Notes: generated from the letters alone by a model not told the origin. Positions 17,879 through 27,263 are shown, counted from the first letter of the stretch. The stretch is 64,000 nucleotides of DNA from Sulfitobacter mediterraneus (GCF_016801775.1 NZ_CP069004.1:1798001-1862000); one strand, 5' to 3'. Made by a program: numbers and translations.

Positions 17879-18178
17879 TCAGGAAAGCGCTTCTGCTGTT
17901 GCGCTGGATTTGGCGATTGCCTTTTTGATCTTCAGCGCGTTGGCAGACAGCTCGGTGTCTTTTGCCTTGGCCAGGAACTTGTCCAGACCGCCACGGTGAT
18001 CCACGCTGCGCAGAGCAGCCGCAGAAATGCGCAGTTTGAACGAGCGGCCCAGCGATTCGGACTGCAATGTGGTGTCGTTCAGGTTCGGCAGAAAGCGGCG
18101 ACGCGTCTTGTTGTTCGCGTGGCTTACGTTGTTGCCCGTCATCGGGCCTTTTCCGGTCAATTCGCAAACGCGCGACAT
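17879..18178 (-). CDS. rpmB: 50S ribosomal protein L28
   Basis: 99 residues with the L28 signature [20 protein letters not shown], then [11 protein letters not shown] and the basic, strand-rich middle. The C-terminal extension (Ala/Lys-rich) is typical of alphaproteobacterial L28. It is a large-subunit ribosomal protein, transcribed alone and followed by a strong terminator. Confidence 0.97.
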   Translation of the reverse strand: MSRVCELTGKGPMTGNNVSHANNKTRRRFLPNLNDTTLQSESLGRSFKLRISAAALRSVDHRGGLDKFLAKAKDTELSANALKIKKAIAKSSATAEALS

Positions 18179-18422
18179 GGGTCTATCCTTTTGTTTAGTG
18201 GTGCAGCGCCAAGGGGTCGGCGCAACACATAAAACGGGCCGCGGCGGGCGACCCTGAAACTGGTTCGCTGGCTTTAGTGGGAATCGGCCAAGGCGTCAAC
18301 CCGAAGTCCGCGCGAGGGCGGAATTTCGGGCCTATGTGCATTTGCCACATTCCTGGCCCCGGCGCCAGCCCGGCCGCGCCATTTCCTTTGCATCCCTCGC
18401 GCAGATTTGCGACACCTGCCAA

Positions 18423-19112
18423 ATGACCATACATATGCGCGCCCTTCTCGTTCATCTTTTCACTGCAACCGGTGCCGTTTTTGCCATGCTCGCGATGCTT
18501 GCCGCGGTCGACGGCAAATGGGACCTGATGTTTCTGTGGCTCGTTGTGGCATTCTTTGTTGACGGGATCGACGGCCCGCTGGCCCGCCGGTTTGATGTCA
18601 AAACCAATGCGCCCGAATTTGACGGTGTGTTGCTGGATTTGATCATCGACTATCTGACATATGTGTTCATCCCGGCCTTTGCGCTGTTTAAATCCGGCCT
18701 CATGGACGGGTGGAGCGGCTGGGCCATGATCATCATCGTCACCTTTGCATCTGCAATGTATTTTGCCGACACCCGGATGAAGACCAAGGACAATTCCTTT
18801 TCCGGCTTTCCCGGCTGTTGGAACATGCTGGTGATCGTGCTTTTCGCCCTGCAACCGGTGTGGTGGGTCAGCCTGATCATCGTGTTCGCACTGGCCATCA
18901 CGATGTTCCTGCCAATCAAATTTGTTCACCCCGTGCGCACTGAACGCTGGCGCACAGTGACTTTGCCCATGGCGCTGGCCTGGACCTTTTTCGCCGGCTG
19001 GGCGGCTTGGGTCGATTTTCATCCCGAAAGCTGGGCCCATTGGGGTTTGGTCATCACTTCGGTCTATCTGATTTGCGCTGGCGCCGTGCAGCAGTTGACC
19101 GAGCCCAAATAG
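18423..19112 (+). CDS. pcs: Phosphatidylcholine synthase
   Basis: 229 residues from the ATG at 18423; a second ATG at 18435 is also possible, and the frame upstream of both is unlike the family. It is an integral membrane CDP-alcohol phosphatidyltransferase with the motif DGxxGPxAR...G/Dx3Dx3D, seen as DGIDGPLARR and FDGVLLDLIIDY. There are about eight hydrophobic segments. The enzyme condenses CDP-diacylglycerol with choline to make phosphatidylcholine in the inner membrane, a pathway typical of Rhizobiales and Rhodobacterales. It stands alone, upstream of the MFS gene. Confidence 0.92.
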   Translation: MTIHMRALLVHLFTATGAVFAMLAMLAAVDGKWDLMFLWLVVAFFVDGIDGPLARRFDVKTNAPEFDGVLLDLIIDYLTYVFIPAFALFKSGLMDGWSGWAMIIIVTFASAMYFADTRMKTKDNSFSGFPGCWNMLVIVLFALQPVWWVSLIIVFALAITMFLPIKFVHPVRTERWRTVTLPMALAWTFFAGWAAWVDFHPESWAHWGLVITSVYLICAGAVQQLTEPK

Positions 19113-19134
19113 GCTGGTGCATTTTCCTCTTGAC

Positions 19135-19150
19135 CTCAACCTAGGTTGAG
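19135..19150. promoter_or_regulatory. 16-bp perfect palindrome, candidate operator of the MFS gene
   Basis: CTCAACCTAGGTTGAG is its own reverse complement and lies 33 nt before the MFS start codon. It overlaps a good -35 box (TTGACC, 19130-19135). A palindrome filling the spacer of a promoter is the layout of MerR/SoxR-type operators, and the half-site resembles the CCTCAAGTT arm of SoxR boxes. The -10 box is weak, as in MerR-activated promoters. Which regulator binds is inference. Confidence 0.55.
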
Positions 19151-19182
19151 CCTGCATCAGAAATGCAACGAGAGGATTTGAC

Positions 19183-20640
19183 ATGACCGACGCCCCCAAT
19201 TCCGCCGCCCCGTTGCCACAACAAGACAGCTATGTCTCTTGGGGTGAATTTCTGCGCAGTGGCTATTCCGGCCCCTTGGCCTTGGTCTGCCTCGCGGTTT
19301 GGTTACATGCCGCTGACAGCCTGATCGTGGCGACAATGCTGCCTTCCATGGTGGCAGATATTGGCGGCGCGGCCTTCGTCAGCTGGACCGTATCCATCTA
19401 TGAAATCGGCTCGATCGTGGCCGGCGCAGGCACTGCACTTTTGACGATGCGCTACGGGCTGCGCGGCCCGATGAGTGTCGCAGCGGCCCTGTTTGGCTTT
19501 GGTTGTTTGCTCAGCGCCATCAGCCCCACCATGGGCGTTGTCCTGATCGGCCGGGTGATGCAGGGCCTTGGCGGCGGCGGCATGGTTGCGATGGCTTTTG
19601 TCGCGGTGGGCGTGCTGTTTCCGCGCCGCTATGCCGCTCGGGTATTGGCGGTGGTGTCGACGTTCTGGGGGCTTTCGGCCTTTCTGGGGCCCTTGCTGGG
19701 CGGGCTCTTCGTCGAATATGCCAATTGGCGCTGGGGCTTTGGCTTTTTCGCCGTGCAGGCCATGTGCCTCGCGATCTGGATCGCCCTGCAGGGCAGCACC
19801 GGCCCCCTTCCCCAAGACGGCCCACTGGGACGGTTCCCCGTTGTGCGGCTTGCGGTCCTCTGCCTTGCCGTTGTGCTGATCTCGGCCGGCGGTATCCGTG
19901 TGGAACCTCTGCGCTCCACCCTTCTGATCCTTGCGGGTCTGTCCTGTCTTGGCTGGTTCCTCTGGCGCGATGGGCAGGCGGGCGCAGACCGATTGCTCCC
20001 CAATGCCCCGCTTGACCCGAGGCACGCCACAGGCGCAACCCTGCTGATGATCCTGATGCTGTCGATCGCCACCATTGGCATCCTTGCCTATGGCCCCCTT
20101 CTGATGACCACGATCCATGGCATCTCTGCCCTGACCGCCGGATACATCGTCGCGGCCTCCTCCATCGGCTGGACCCTCGCCGCCGTGACGGTGAGCGGTG
20201 CACCCGAACGTCTTGATCGGCTATGGATCGCCGCAGGCATGATCATGACCACCATCAGCATCCCCGGCTTTGCCTATGCAGTGCCTGCTGGCCCGATCTG
20301 GTTGATCGCCTTCTTTGCAGCCCTGGAAGGTGGCGGTTTTGGCCTGGCCTGGACCTTCATCCTGCGCCGCATCACTGCATTGGTGCCGGAACACGAAATC
20401 CAGCGCGTGTCGGGTGCCATCCCCACAGTGCAGCGCATCGGCTATGCCCTTGGCGCGGCCTATGTAGGGATCATCGCCAATGCCGCGGGGTTCCTGACCA
20501 TGACCGGACCCGACGACGCCGCCAGCGTGGCGCGTATATTGTTCCTGTCCTGCCTGCCGCTGGCGCTGATCGGGCTGGGGGCCATGCTGGGTCTGGTGCG
20601 CAAACATCCTTATGATGCGGCGATGACCGCCGAAAATTGA
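19183..20640 (+). CDS. MFS exporter, DHA2 (EmrB/QacA-like) type
   Basis: 485 residues, almost entirely hydrophobic, with 13-14 predicted membrane segments. MFS signatures include DSLIVATMLPSMVADIGG in the first helices, GRVMQGLGGGGMVA and the antiporter motif C-like WGLSAFLGPLLGGLF. It is likely a proton-driven exporter of drugs or toxic small molecules in the inner membrane. The ATG has AGAGGA upstream. It is preceded by a MerR-type candidate operator, which suggests inducible expression. Its TGA abuts the ogt stop codon on the other strand, forming TGATCA. Confidence 0.9.
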   Translation: MTDAPNSAAPLPQQDSYVSWGEFLRSGYSGPLALVCLAVWLHAADSLIVATMLPSMVADIGGAAFVSWTVSIYEIGSIVAGAGTALLTMRYGLRGPMSVAAALFGFGCLLSAISPTMGVVLIGRVMQGLGGGGMVAMAFVAVGVLFPRRYAARVLAVVSTFWGLSAFLGPLLGGLFVEYANWRWGFGFFAVQAMCLAIWIALQGSTGPLPQDGPLGRFPVVRLAVLCLAVVLISAGGIRVEPLRSTLLILAGLSCLGWFLWRDGQAGADRLLPNAPLDPRHATGATLLMILMLSIATIGILAYGPLLMTTIHGISALTAGYIVAASSIGWTLAAVTVSGAPERLDRLWIAAGMIMTTISIPGFAYAVPAGPIWLIAFFAALEGGGFGLAWTFILRRITALVPEHEIQRVSGAIPTVQRIGYALGAAYVGIIANAAGFLTMTGPDDAASVARILFLSCLPLALIGLGAMLGLVRKHPYDAAMTAEN

Positions 20641-21096
20641 TCAGATCAACAGACCCGCCGCGCCCTCATGGCGCAAGAGCGCCACCTTGGTCTCGACCCC
20701 GCCGCGCCCCGAAAACCCGGTCAGCCCTTTGGCCCCCATCACGCGGTGGCACGGTATGATCACCGGGATCGGATTGCCACCACAGGCCTGCCCGACCGCC
20801 TGTGCCGGCACGCCCAGTGCCTTGGCAATCTCGCCGTAGGTGCGGGTATAGCCAAAGGGGATTGCGGACATCGCCGCACAGACATCGCGCTGAAAATCGG
20901 TGCCCGCAACCCGCAGTGGCAAATCAAAATCTTCCAGATCACCCGCTGCATAGGCCGTCAGCTGCTCTGCCGCGCGATCAAGCAAGGATGAGCGGTCCTG
21001 CTGTCCGACCCTGGTCCAATCCAGACGAGTGATCGCCCCGTCCTCTTCGGTCAGGGTCAGGTTGCCAAATTGTGTGGGAACGCTGCGCTGTTTCAT
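20641..21096 (-). CDS. ogt: Methylated-DNA-protein cysteine methyltransferase
   Basis: 151 residues from the ATG at 21094-21096; the longer frame adds 17 residues without similarity. The active-site motif IPCHRV contains the acceptor Cys116, preceded by GQACGGNPIPVI and the DNA-binding helix around YGEIAKALGVPAQAVGQA. It removes the methyl group from O6-methylguanine in DNA by suicide transfer. It lacks the N-terminal Ada regulatory domain, so it is of the Ogt type. Confidence 0.94.
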   Translation of the reverse strand: MKQRSVPTQFGNLTLTEEDGAITRLDWTRVGQQDRSSLLDRAAEQLTAYAAGDLEDFDLPLRVAGTDFQRDVCAAMSAIPFGYTRTYGEIAKALGVPAQAVGQACGGNPIPVIIPCHRVMGAKGLTGFSGRGGVETKVALLRHEGAAGLLI

Positions 21097-21189
21097 GCAG
21101 CTATGATGGGGGCAAGCGCCCCCCGCCGCAATCCGGTTCTTGCGCAAGAATCGGATGGGGAAAGGTGGGGAAAATCCCCACCTTAGGTT

Positions 21190-24114
21190 TTAAACCGCGT
21201 TGGTCTCTTCCACCGCAGTATCGCACCGACCGCAAACGCCGCCATGGCTGTGGCTGCCCACATCCGGCAGGACCTTCCAGCAACGCTCGCATTTGTCGCC
21301 CGCCGCCTTTGCGAAAACCACGGCAACGCCTTCTGTCTCTGGCAAACGGAACGCATCTGACGGCGCATCATCCCCAGAAACGGTGATGGCAGAGGTGATC
21401 GCTACATCCTCGAATGACACGCTTTCCAGTGCCTCCCGTTGATCTGCATCCGCGACATAAACCACCGGCGCCGCCTCAAGCGAGGCTCCGATCACCTTCT
21501 CGACCCGCTGCACCTCAAGCGCGGCCGTCACCACGCGCCGCGCTGCACGCACCTGCGCCCATTTCGCCGCCAGATCTGCATCCAGCCAGCTTTGCGGTGT
21601 TTCAGGGATATCGGTCAAATGCACCGAACTGCCTTCACCAGGGAAACGTTCAAGCCAGATCTCTTCGGTGGTGAACACCAAGATGGGGGCAAGCCATGTG
21701 GTCAACCGGTGGAACAGGATATCCAGCACCGTCCGCGCCGACCGGCGGCGCAGGGTGTCGCCATCGCAATAAAGCGCATCCTTGCGGATATCGAAGTAGA
21801 ACGCACTCAGATCCACCGTGGCAAAGGTAAAGACCGCCTGGAACACACCCTGGAAATCAAACTTGGCATAGCCATCGCGCACCTGCGCGTCCAACTCGGC
21901 CAATCGGTGCAGCACCCAGCGCTCCAGCTCTGGCATATCCGCAGGCTCCACCCGATCACTTTCGGTGAAGTCATTCAGCGAGCCCAGCATATAGCGCATC
22001 GTATTGCGCAACCGGCGATAGCTGTCAGCCACCCCCTTGAGGATCTCATCGCCAATCCGCTGATCTGCGGTGTAATCAGTCTGCGCCACCCACAGGCGCA
22101 GGATATCCGCGCCATATTGCTGCACGATCTTTTCCGGCACGATGGTGTTGCCGATAGATTTGGACATCTTCATGCCCTTGGCATCCAGCGTGAAGCCATG
22201 GGTCACCACATTGCGATAGGGCGCACGGCCCGTGGTGCCCACCGATTGCAGCAAGGATGAATGGAACCAACCCCGGTGCTGGTCGGTGCCTTCCATATAG
22301 ACATCTGCGATACCATCCTCGGTGCCATCTTCGCGGTCGCGCAAGGTAAAGGCATGGGTGGAGCCGGAATCAAACCACACATCCAGAATATCCATCACCT
22401 GATCATAGTCATCGGGATTGACCAGATTGCCCAGGAATCGCTCTTTCGCGCCATCCTCGTACCAGCAATCCGCGCCCTCGGCCTCAAAGGCCTCGACAAT
22501 CCGGGCATTCACATCCGCATTGCGCAGCAGGAAATCAGGATCCGTCGGCAAAACACCCTTCTTGGTGAAGCAAGTCAGCGGCACACCCCATGCCCGCTGC
22601 CGTGAAAGCACCCAATCGGGCCGCGCCTCCATCATCGAATGCAGACGGTTGCGCCCGGATTTGGGGGTCCAGTTCACATTGTCGATCTCGGTCAGCGCCC
22701 GCTCGCGGATGGTCTTGCCATGCATGTCCAGCCCATCGCCAACCGGCTTGTCGATGGCGGCAAACCACTGCGGTGTGTTGCGATAGATCACCGGCGCCTT
22801 GGAGCGCCAGGAATGCGGATAGCTGTGCTTGATCTTGCCGCGCGCCAGCAGCCCGCCGACCTCGACCAGTTTGTCGATGATCGCGGCATTGGCATTGCCC
22901 TCTTTGCCATTGGGCTTGAGGATCGCCTTTCCGCCAAAGAACGGCAGATCATCGCGGAACCGCCCGTCAGGATTGACGTTGTAGGTGATCACATCGGCCA
23001 ACATGCCCAGATCGCGATAAAGCTCGTATTCCTCAAGACCATGCGAGGGCGCACAATGCACAAAACCAGTGCCTTCTGTGTCGGTCACAAAATCCGCCGC
23101 GCGGAAATCGCGCAGATCATCCCATTCGCCTTCGCTGCCTTCGGCCCCGGCCAGCGGATGGCGCAGCGCAATACCCGCCAACTCGTCATTGGTGACATCG
23201 CGCAGGCGGGTCCACTGCCCATCCTCAAGCCGCGCCCGGCCAAAGACATCGGCCGCCAGATTGTCAGCGAGCAGGTATCTGTCCCCGACATTGGCCCAGC
23301 ACTCCTCCGGCGTCGCAGTCACTTCATAAAGGCCATAAGAAATACCCGCGCCGTAAACCACGGCCTTGTTCGATGGCATGGTCCATGGCGTTGTGGTCCA
23401 GATCACCACCTTTGCACCGCTCAGATCACCATCCGAGACCACGTCAAACTTCACCCAAATGGTAAAGCTGTCCTTGTCGTGATATTCCACCTCGGCCTCG
23501 GCCAGGGCGGTCTGCTCCACCGGCGACCACATCACCGGCTTCGACCCCTGATAGAGCGTGCCGTTCATCAGGAACTTCATGAATTCCTCGGCAATCACCC
23601 GTTCGGCATGGAAATCCATTGTCAGATAAGGTTCGGCCCAATTGCCCTGCACACCAAGCCGCTTGAATTCCTCGCGCTGCACATCGACCCAGCCACGGGC
23701 AAACTCGCGGCATTCCCCGCGAAACTCGTTGATCGGCACCTGATCCTTGTCGCGGCCCTTCTTGCGGTACTGCTCCTCGATCTTCCACTCGATCGGCAAG
23801 CCATGACAATCCCACCCCGGAATATACCGCGCATCATAGCCCATCATCTGATGGCTGCGCACGATCATATCCTTGATCGTTTTGTTCAGCGCATGACCGA
23901 TATGCAGATGCCCGTTGGCATAGGGCGGCCCGTCATGCAGCGTAAAAGGCGTGCGCCCCGCTTTTTCGCGCAGGCGATCGTAAACGCCAATCTCTTCCCA
24001 GCGCGCCAGCCAGGCCGGCTCCCGCTTGGGCAATCCCGCCCGCATGGGAAAATCGGTCTTGGGCAGGTTCAGCGTGGATTTATAGTCGTGTGTCTCGGGC
24101 GTATCGGCGCACAT
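21190..24114 (-). CDS. ileS: Isoleucyl-tRNA synthetase
   Basis: 974 residues from the ATG at 24112-24114 with AAGGA upstream. Class I synthetase signatures are present: the HIGH motif in ANGHLHIGHALNK, the KMSKS loop in GMKMSKSIGN, the editing (CP1) domain and a C-terminal zinc finger (CERCW and CGRC). It charges tRNA-Ile in the cytoplasm. The short stretch up to 24138 could extend it by eight residues. It is a single gene, with no T-box visible upstream. Confidence 0.97.
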   Translation of the reverse strand: MCADTPETHDYKSTLNLPKTDFPMRAGLPKREPAWLARWEEIGVYDRLREKAGRTPFTLHDGPPYANGHLHIGHALNKTIKDMIVRSHQMMGYDARYIPGWDCHGLPIEWKIEEQYRKKGRDKDQVPINEFRGECREFARGWVDVQREEFKRLGVQGNWAEPYLTMDFHAERVIAEEFMKFLMNGTLYQGSKPVMWSPVEQTALAEAEVEYHDKDSFTIWVKFDVVSDGDLSGAKVVIWTTTPWTMPSNKAVVYGAGISYGLYEVTATPEECWANVGDRYLLADNLAADVFGRARLEDGQWTRLRDVTNDELAGIALRHPLAGAEGSEGEWDDLRDFRAADFVTDTEGTGFVHCAPSHGLEEYELYRDLGMLADVITYNVNPDGRFRDDLPFFGGKAILKPNGKEGNANAAIIDKLVEVGGLLARGKIKHSYPHSWRSKAPVIYRNTPQWFAAIDKPVGDGLDMHGKTIRERALTEIDNVNWTPKSGRNRLHSMMEARPDWVLSRQRAWGVPLTCFTKKGVLPTDPDFLLRNADVNARIVEAFEAEGADCWYEDGAKERFLGNLVNPDDYDQVMDILDVWFDSGSTHAFTLRDREDGTEDGIADVYMEGTDQHRGWFHSSLLQSVGTTGRAPYRNVVTHGFTLDAKGMKMSKSIGNTIVPEKIVQQYGADILRLWVAQTDYTADQRIGDEILKGVADSYRRLRNTMRYMLGSLNDFTESDRVEPADMPELERWVLHRLAELDAQVRDGYAKFDFQGVFQAVFTFATVDLSAFYFDIRKDALYCDGDTLRRRSARTVLDILFHRLTTWLAPILVFTTEEIWLERFPGEGSSVHLTDIPETPQSWLDADLAAKWAQVRAARRVVTAALEVQRVEKVIGASLEAAPVVYVADADQREALESVSFEDVAITSAITVSGDDAPSDAFRLPETEGVAVVFAKAAGDKCERCWKVLPDVGSHSHGGVCGRCDTAVEETNAV

Positions 24115-24322
24115 CTGTCGCGTCCTTTGGCAAATCAATCAGGGGATGTATCGGAAGGTCGGTGCGATGGTCTCAAACACCTCTGCCCGGCGTCTCACTT
24201 TATCAGAGCGCCGGGTAAATAATTCGAATAATGATCGCTGTGATGCGTCTCATGCCCCGCTTATAGGCCCGCAGCAAATGCCCCACAAGCCCCCGTTTAT
24301 CCCCCTTTTTGGCCCTAAATAC

Positions 24323-24379
24323 TCAGGGGGTTTGGGGGCAAAGCCCCCATTCAACTTAAATCGATTGCGGCGCAGCCGC
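24323..24379 (-). repeat. Two-hairpin intergenic element, copy 1 (probable terminator)
   Basis: After the minus-strand ycjF-like stop there are two hairpins: GCGGC-GCA-GCCGC (24367-24379) and TGGGGGC-AAA-GCCCCCA (24333-24349), joined by an ATCGATTTAAGTTGA spacer and followed on the minus strand by AAACCCCCTGAGTATTTAG. The same arrangement recurs at 57848-57905. It probably terminates transcription of the ycjX operon. Confidence 0.65.
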
Positions 24380-24406
24380 GCCTTTGCATCGGCCAGAAAT
24401 GCAGGG

Positions 24407-25408
24407 CTAAGCTTTCGCGCCAAACAGCCCGCCCAAGGCCCGCTTGACGATCCCGCGCACCTTGGGGCGCCGATCCGGCGCGAACGGCAGCGGGCGACAC
24501 ACCTCCATCGCGGCCACGCCGACGCGGGCGGTCAATGCACCATTCACCAAGCCTTCGCCAAACCGGCGGCTGAGCTTGCCAAGGATCGAGCCGCCCAAAA
24601 ACGGCTCGAGCATATCATCGCCAACCGCAACCGCACCCGTTGCCACCAGATGCGACATCACCGCGCGGGTCAGCCGCCAGGATCCGAAAAACCCGGATCG
24701 CCCGCCATAGACCTCAGCCACCCGCCGGATCATCCGCAGGTTGGCCGTCAGTGCCGCGGCCACATCCGCCAGCGCCAACGGCACCAGCGCTGTCACGGTC
24801 GCCACCTGACGTGCCGCCGCTTCGACCTCGCGGCTGGCGGCCTGATCCAGTGGCGCCAGCAGCTCCGCCTCTGCCAGATGTAACAGCCCTTCGGCATCCA
24901 TTTGATCGCCGCGCAGCTCCTTCAGGCGATCCCGGCCCCAGCGGGTGTCCTCGCGCCCCTGATAAAGCCGGACCAGCCGGTCGGTCACCGCCCGTGCCGC
25001 GCCCAGATCCTTTTGCGCCAGCGCCTGCCCCGCATCATGGCGCAGCCCGTCCAGCTTGGAGAGCCGGCCAAAGGCAGCCATCTCGCGCAGGCCCACCAAG
25101 GACAGCACCAGCAAAAACGCCCCGATCAGTACCGTCATCGCCCAACCCAGCAGCGGATACCGTGCCATCAGGTCCGTAACAAAGGTCCATGCCGCAATGG
25201 ACACCAGCGCCCCGACCAAGGCACCTGACAACCACCAAAACAACCGGCCCAGCAGCGATGGTTTTCGCGCCGCCAGCCGCGCGGCGACCTGCATCGCCTG
25301 CCCCTGTGGCGCGGCAGGCAGGATATCGGGCACCGGCGGCGCATCGGCCACTTGCGGGCGCGCTGCGGTATTCTCTTCGATCTCAAATAGAACCGGACCC
25401 TTGGCCAT
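24407..25408 (-). CDS. YcjF-like membrane protein (TIGR01620 family)
   Basis: 333 residues from the ATG at 25406-25408, which overlaps the stop of the acetyltransferase gene; the frame runs further upstream only inside that gene. Two membrane helices near residues 55-110 (SLLGRLFWWLSGALVGALVS and LLGWAMTVLIGAFLLVLSLV) are followed by a helical DUF697-type domain. Homologues pair with YcjX in many proteobacteria and are linked to stress responses; the molecular role is not established. It is the third gene of ycjX - GNAT - this gene. Confidence 0.85.
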   Translation of the reverse strand: MAKGPVLFEIEENTAARPQVADAPPVPDILPAAPQGQAMQVAARLAARKPSLLGRLFWWLSGALVGALVSIAAWTFVTDLMARYPLLGWAMTVLIGAFLLVLSLVGLREMAAFGRLSKLDGLRHDAGQALAQKDLGAARAVTDRLVRLYQGREDTRWGRDRLKELRGDQMDAEGLLHLAEAELLAPLDQAASREVEAAARQVATVTALVPLALADVAAALTANLRMIRRVAEVYGGRSGFFGSWRLTRAVMSHLVATGAVAVGDDMLEPFLGGSILGKLSRRFGEGLVNGALTARVGVAAMEVCRPLPFAPDRRPKVRGIVKRALGGLFGAKA

Positions 25409-25851
25409 CACGCGCCCTCTCTTTGCCATTCGAACCGCACATCCGGCAGTTTTTCGTCGGTGGTCATCCCATCCGTGCGCTCTATTTCGGAAAATCCGTG
25501 ACGCAGGTAGAACCGCTGCGCCCCTACATTGGCCTGAAACGTCCAAAGCGTCAGCCTGTCATGCTGGCCTTGCACGTGGCGCAAAAGCGCCGTTCCGGCC
25601 CCCTGCCCCCGCGCTGCGCCCGCCACGTAAAGCGCATCCAGATCCGCGCCATCACATGCAGAAAATCCGATCACCTCGCCACTTGCCTCGGCCACGGTCA
25701 CCCAACCGCGCTTGATCATCGCGCCTGCATGGGCAATGTCTTCGGCCCCGCTGTGCAACTTTGGCATCCAGTCGGTTGTCGCGGCAAATTCGGTCAGAAT
25801 ACCTCCGACGGTCCCGGCATCTGTGGACCGCGCGGCCCGCAAGGCAATCAC
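25408..25851 (-). CDS. GNAT-family acetyltransferase
   Basis: 147 residues. The acetyl-CoA site of the GNAT fold is visible as LDALYVAGAARGQGAGTALLRHV, followed by the late strand TLWTFQANVGAQRFYLRHGF. It transfers acetyl groups from acetyl-CoA to an unknown amine. Start and stop both overlap neighbours (ATGA with ycjX at 25848-25851; the last base shared with the ycjF-like start), so it is tightly coupled within the ycjX/ycjF operon. Confidence 0.88.
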   Translation of the reverse strand: MIALRAARSTDAGTVGGILTEFAATTDWMPKLHSGAEDIAHAGAMIKRGWVTVAEASGEVIGFSACDGADLDALYVAGAARGQGAGTALLRHVQGQHDRLTLWTFQANVGAQRFYLRHGFSEIERTDGMTTDEKLPDVRFEWQREGA

Positions 25852-27263
25852 AACCGATCCCCGATCAGAAACTCCGCCGCCCGGTCCAGCCGGATATGTG
25901 GTGGCCCGTCACCCGGGCGCAGGTTCAACGGCGCCGGGGCAAAGCGCATCACCTGGTAATCCTGATCCAGCCACGCCTCTGCCCCCTGCCGCGCGGGCGT
26001 CAGCAGATGCGCAGGGTCTTGGGGCAGGTCACCGGGATAAAAGGCCGCCTCCTTGCCGGTTTCAAGCAACGTGCCACGCACCACGGGCAACAGATCGCCC
26101 CCGTGTTTCATCTCATCCTCCGTCGTTGCCCTGAGCGAGGCAATCGACAGGGCGGCGGTGCCTGCACCAGCGTATTGCGCGCGATCCTGTGCCTCTCGGA
26201 CAAGGGCCTGCATGATCGCGGTCAGACGCGGATGTTGTTTGTGGTGCAAATGGTCGGCCTTGGTGGCCGCAAACAGAATCTTCTCCACCCGCTTACCGCG
26301 CAGCAGATTGCTGAGAAACCCGTTGTTGCCGGGCCGAAACGCAGACAATGTCTCGCTCAGCGCTGCCCGCAGATCCTCGACCGCTTGCGGCCCTTGATGG
26401 ATCGCGCCCAGCGCATCAACCAAAACCACCTGCCGGTCAATCCGCGCAAAGTGATCGCGGAAAAACGGCTGCACCACACGTTTCTTGTAGGCCTCGAACC
26501 GCCGCGCCATTTCGCGATGCAAAGACCCGCGCTTTGACGGGCCATCCGTGCGGATCGGCGCAAAGGTCAGTACCGGCGATCCGGCCAGATCACCGGGCAG
26601 GAGGAAACGCCCCGGCGTGCAATCGGAAAACCCGTCTTGCCGCGCGGCCTGTAGATAGCTGGCAAATTCCCGCGCCAGATCCTGCGCCAAGGTTTCTTCA
26701 TGCTTGGCCTCGGGGTCCGTGGTCTTGGCCAGCGCCAGAAAGGCCGCCGCCGCTTGGCGGTTTTCAATGCGGCTCAGGGTGTCTTTGGACCAGTCTTCAT
26801 AACTGCGCTCCATCAAGCCCAGATCCAGCAGCCATTCGCCGGGGTAATCAACAATATCAAGATGGATGGTGCGCGGCCCCTGCAACCCGGACAAGAGCCC
26901 GTTTGGACGCACCTTGAGCGACAGACGCAGCTCGGAAATCGCGCGGGTGCTGTCTGGCCAATGCGGTGTCGGGCCAGTCAGCGCAGCAAGGTGGTTCTCA
27001 TAGTCAAAGCGCGGCACCGTATCATCGGGCTGTGGTTGCAAGAACGCCGCCTCGATCCGCCCTTCGGACGCGGCCAGTAGCCCCGGCATACGGCCACGGT
27101 CCAGCAGGTTTGCCACCAGCGAAGTGATGAACACCGTCTTGCCCGACCGCGCCAAGCCGGTTACGCCAAGACGGATCACCGGCTCAAAAAATGTCTCTGA
27201 CACGGTGTCTTGCACCGTTTCAACCTGCCGCCAGATACCATCGGCAATGCGTGAGATGACCAA
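25848..27263 (-). CDS. YcjX family (DUF463) GTPase-like protein
   Basis: 471 residues. The P-loop GLARSGKT (about residues 34-41) and the later strand DIVDYPGEWLLDLGL are typical of the YcjX family, a branch of P-loop GTPases. A second conserved block is VVLVDALGAIHQGP. In E. coli ycjX and ycjF lie in the phage-shock region, so a cell-envelope stress role is likely. It is the first gene of the three-gene operon and is divergent from truA. Confidence 0.9.
   Translation of the reverse strand: MVISRIADGIWRQVETVQDTVSETFFEPVIRLGVTGLARSGKTVFITSLVANLLDRGRMPGLLAASEGRIEAAFLQPQPDDTVPRFDYENHLAALTGPTPHWPDSTRAISELRLSLKVRPNGLLSGLQGPRTIHLDIVDYPGEWLLDLGLMERSYEDWSKDTLSRIENRQAAAAFLALAKTTDPEAKHEETLAQDLAREFASYLQAARQDGFSDCTPGRFLLPGDLAGSPVLTFAPIRTDGPSKRGSLHREMARRFEAYKKRVVQPFFRDHFARIDRQVVLVDALGAIHQGPQAVEDLRAALSETLSAFRPGNNGFLSNLLRGKRVEKILFAATKADHLHHKQHPRLTAIMQALVREAQDRAQYAGAGTAALSIASLRATTEDEMKHGGDLLPVVRGTLLETGKEAAFYPGDLPQDPAHLLTPARQGAEAWLDQDYQVMRFAPAPLNLRPGDGPPHIRLDRAAEFLIGDRL

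Noticed and set aside
18195..19199. 334-codon open frame antisense to pcs
   Set aside because: Covers pcs and both its flanks; the translation is low-complexity and unlike any protein family.
22639..24222. 527-codon open frame antisense to ileS
   Set aside because: Composition-driven shadow of ileS on the minus strand.
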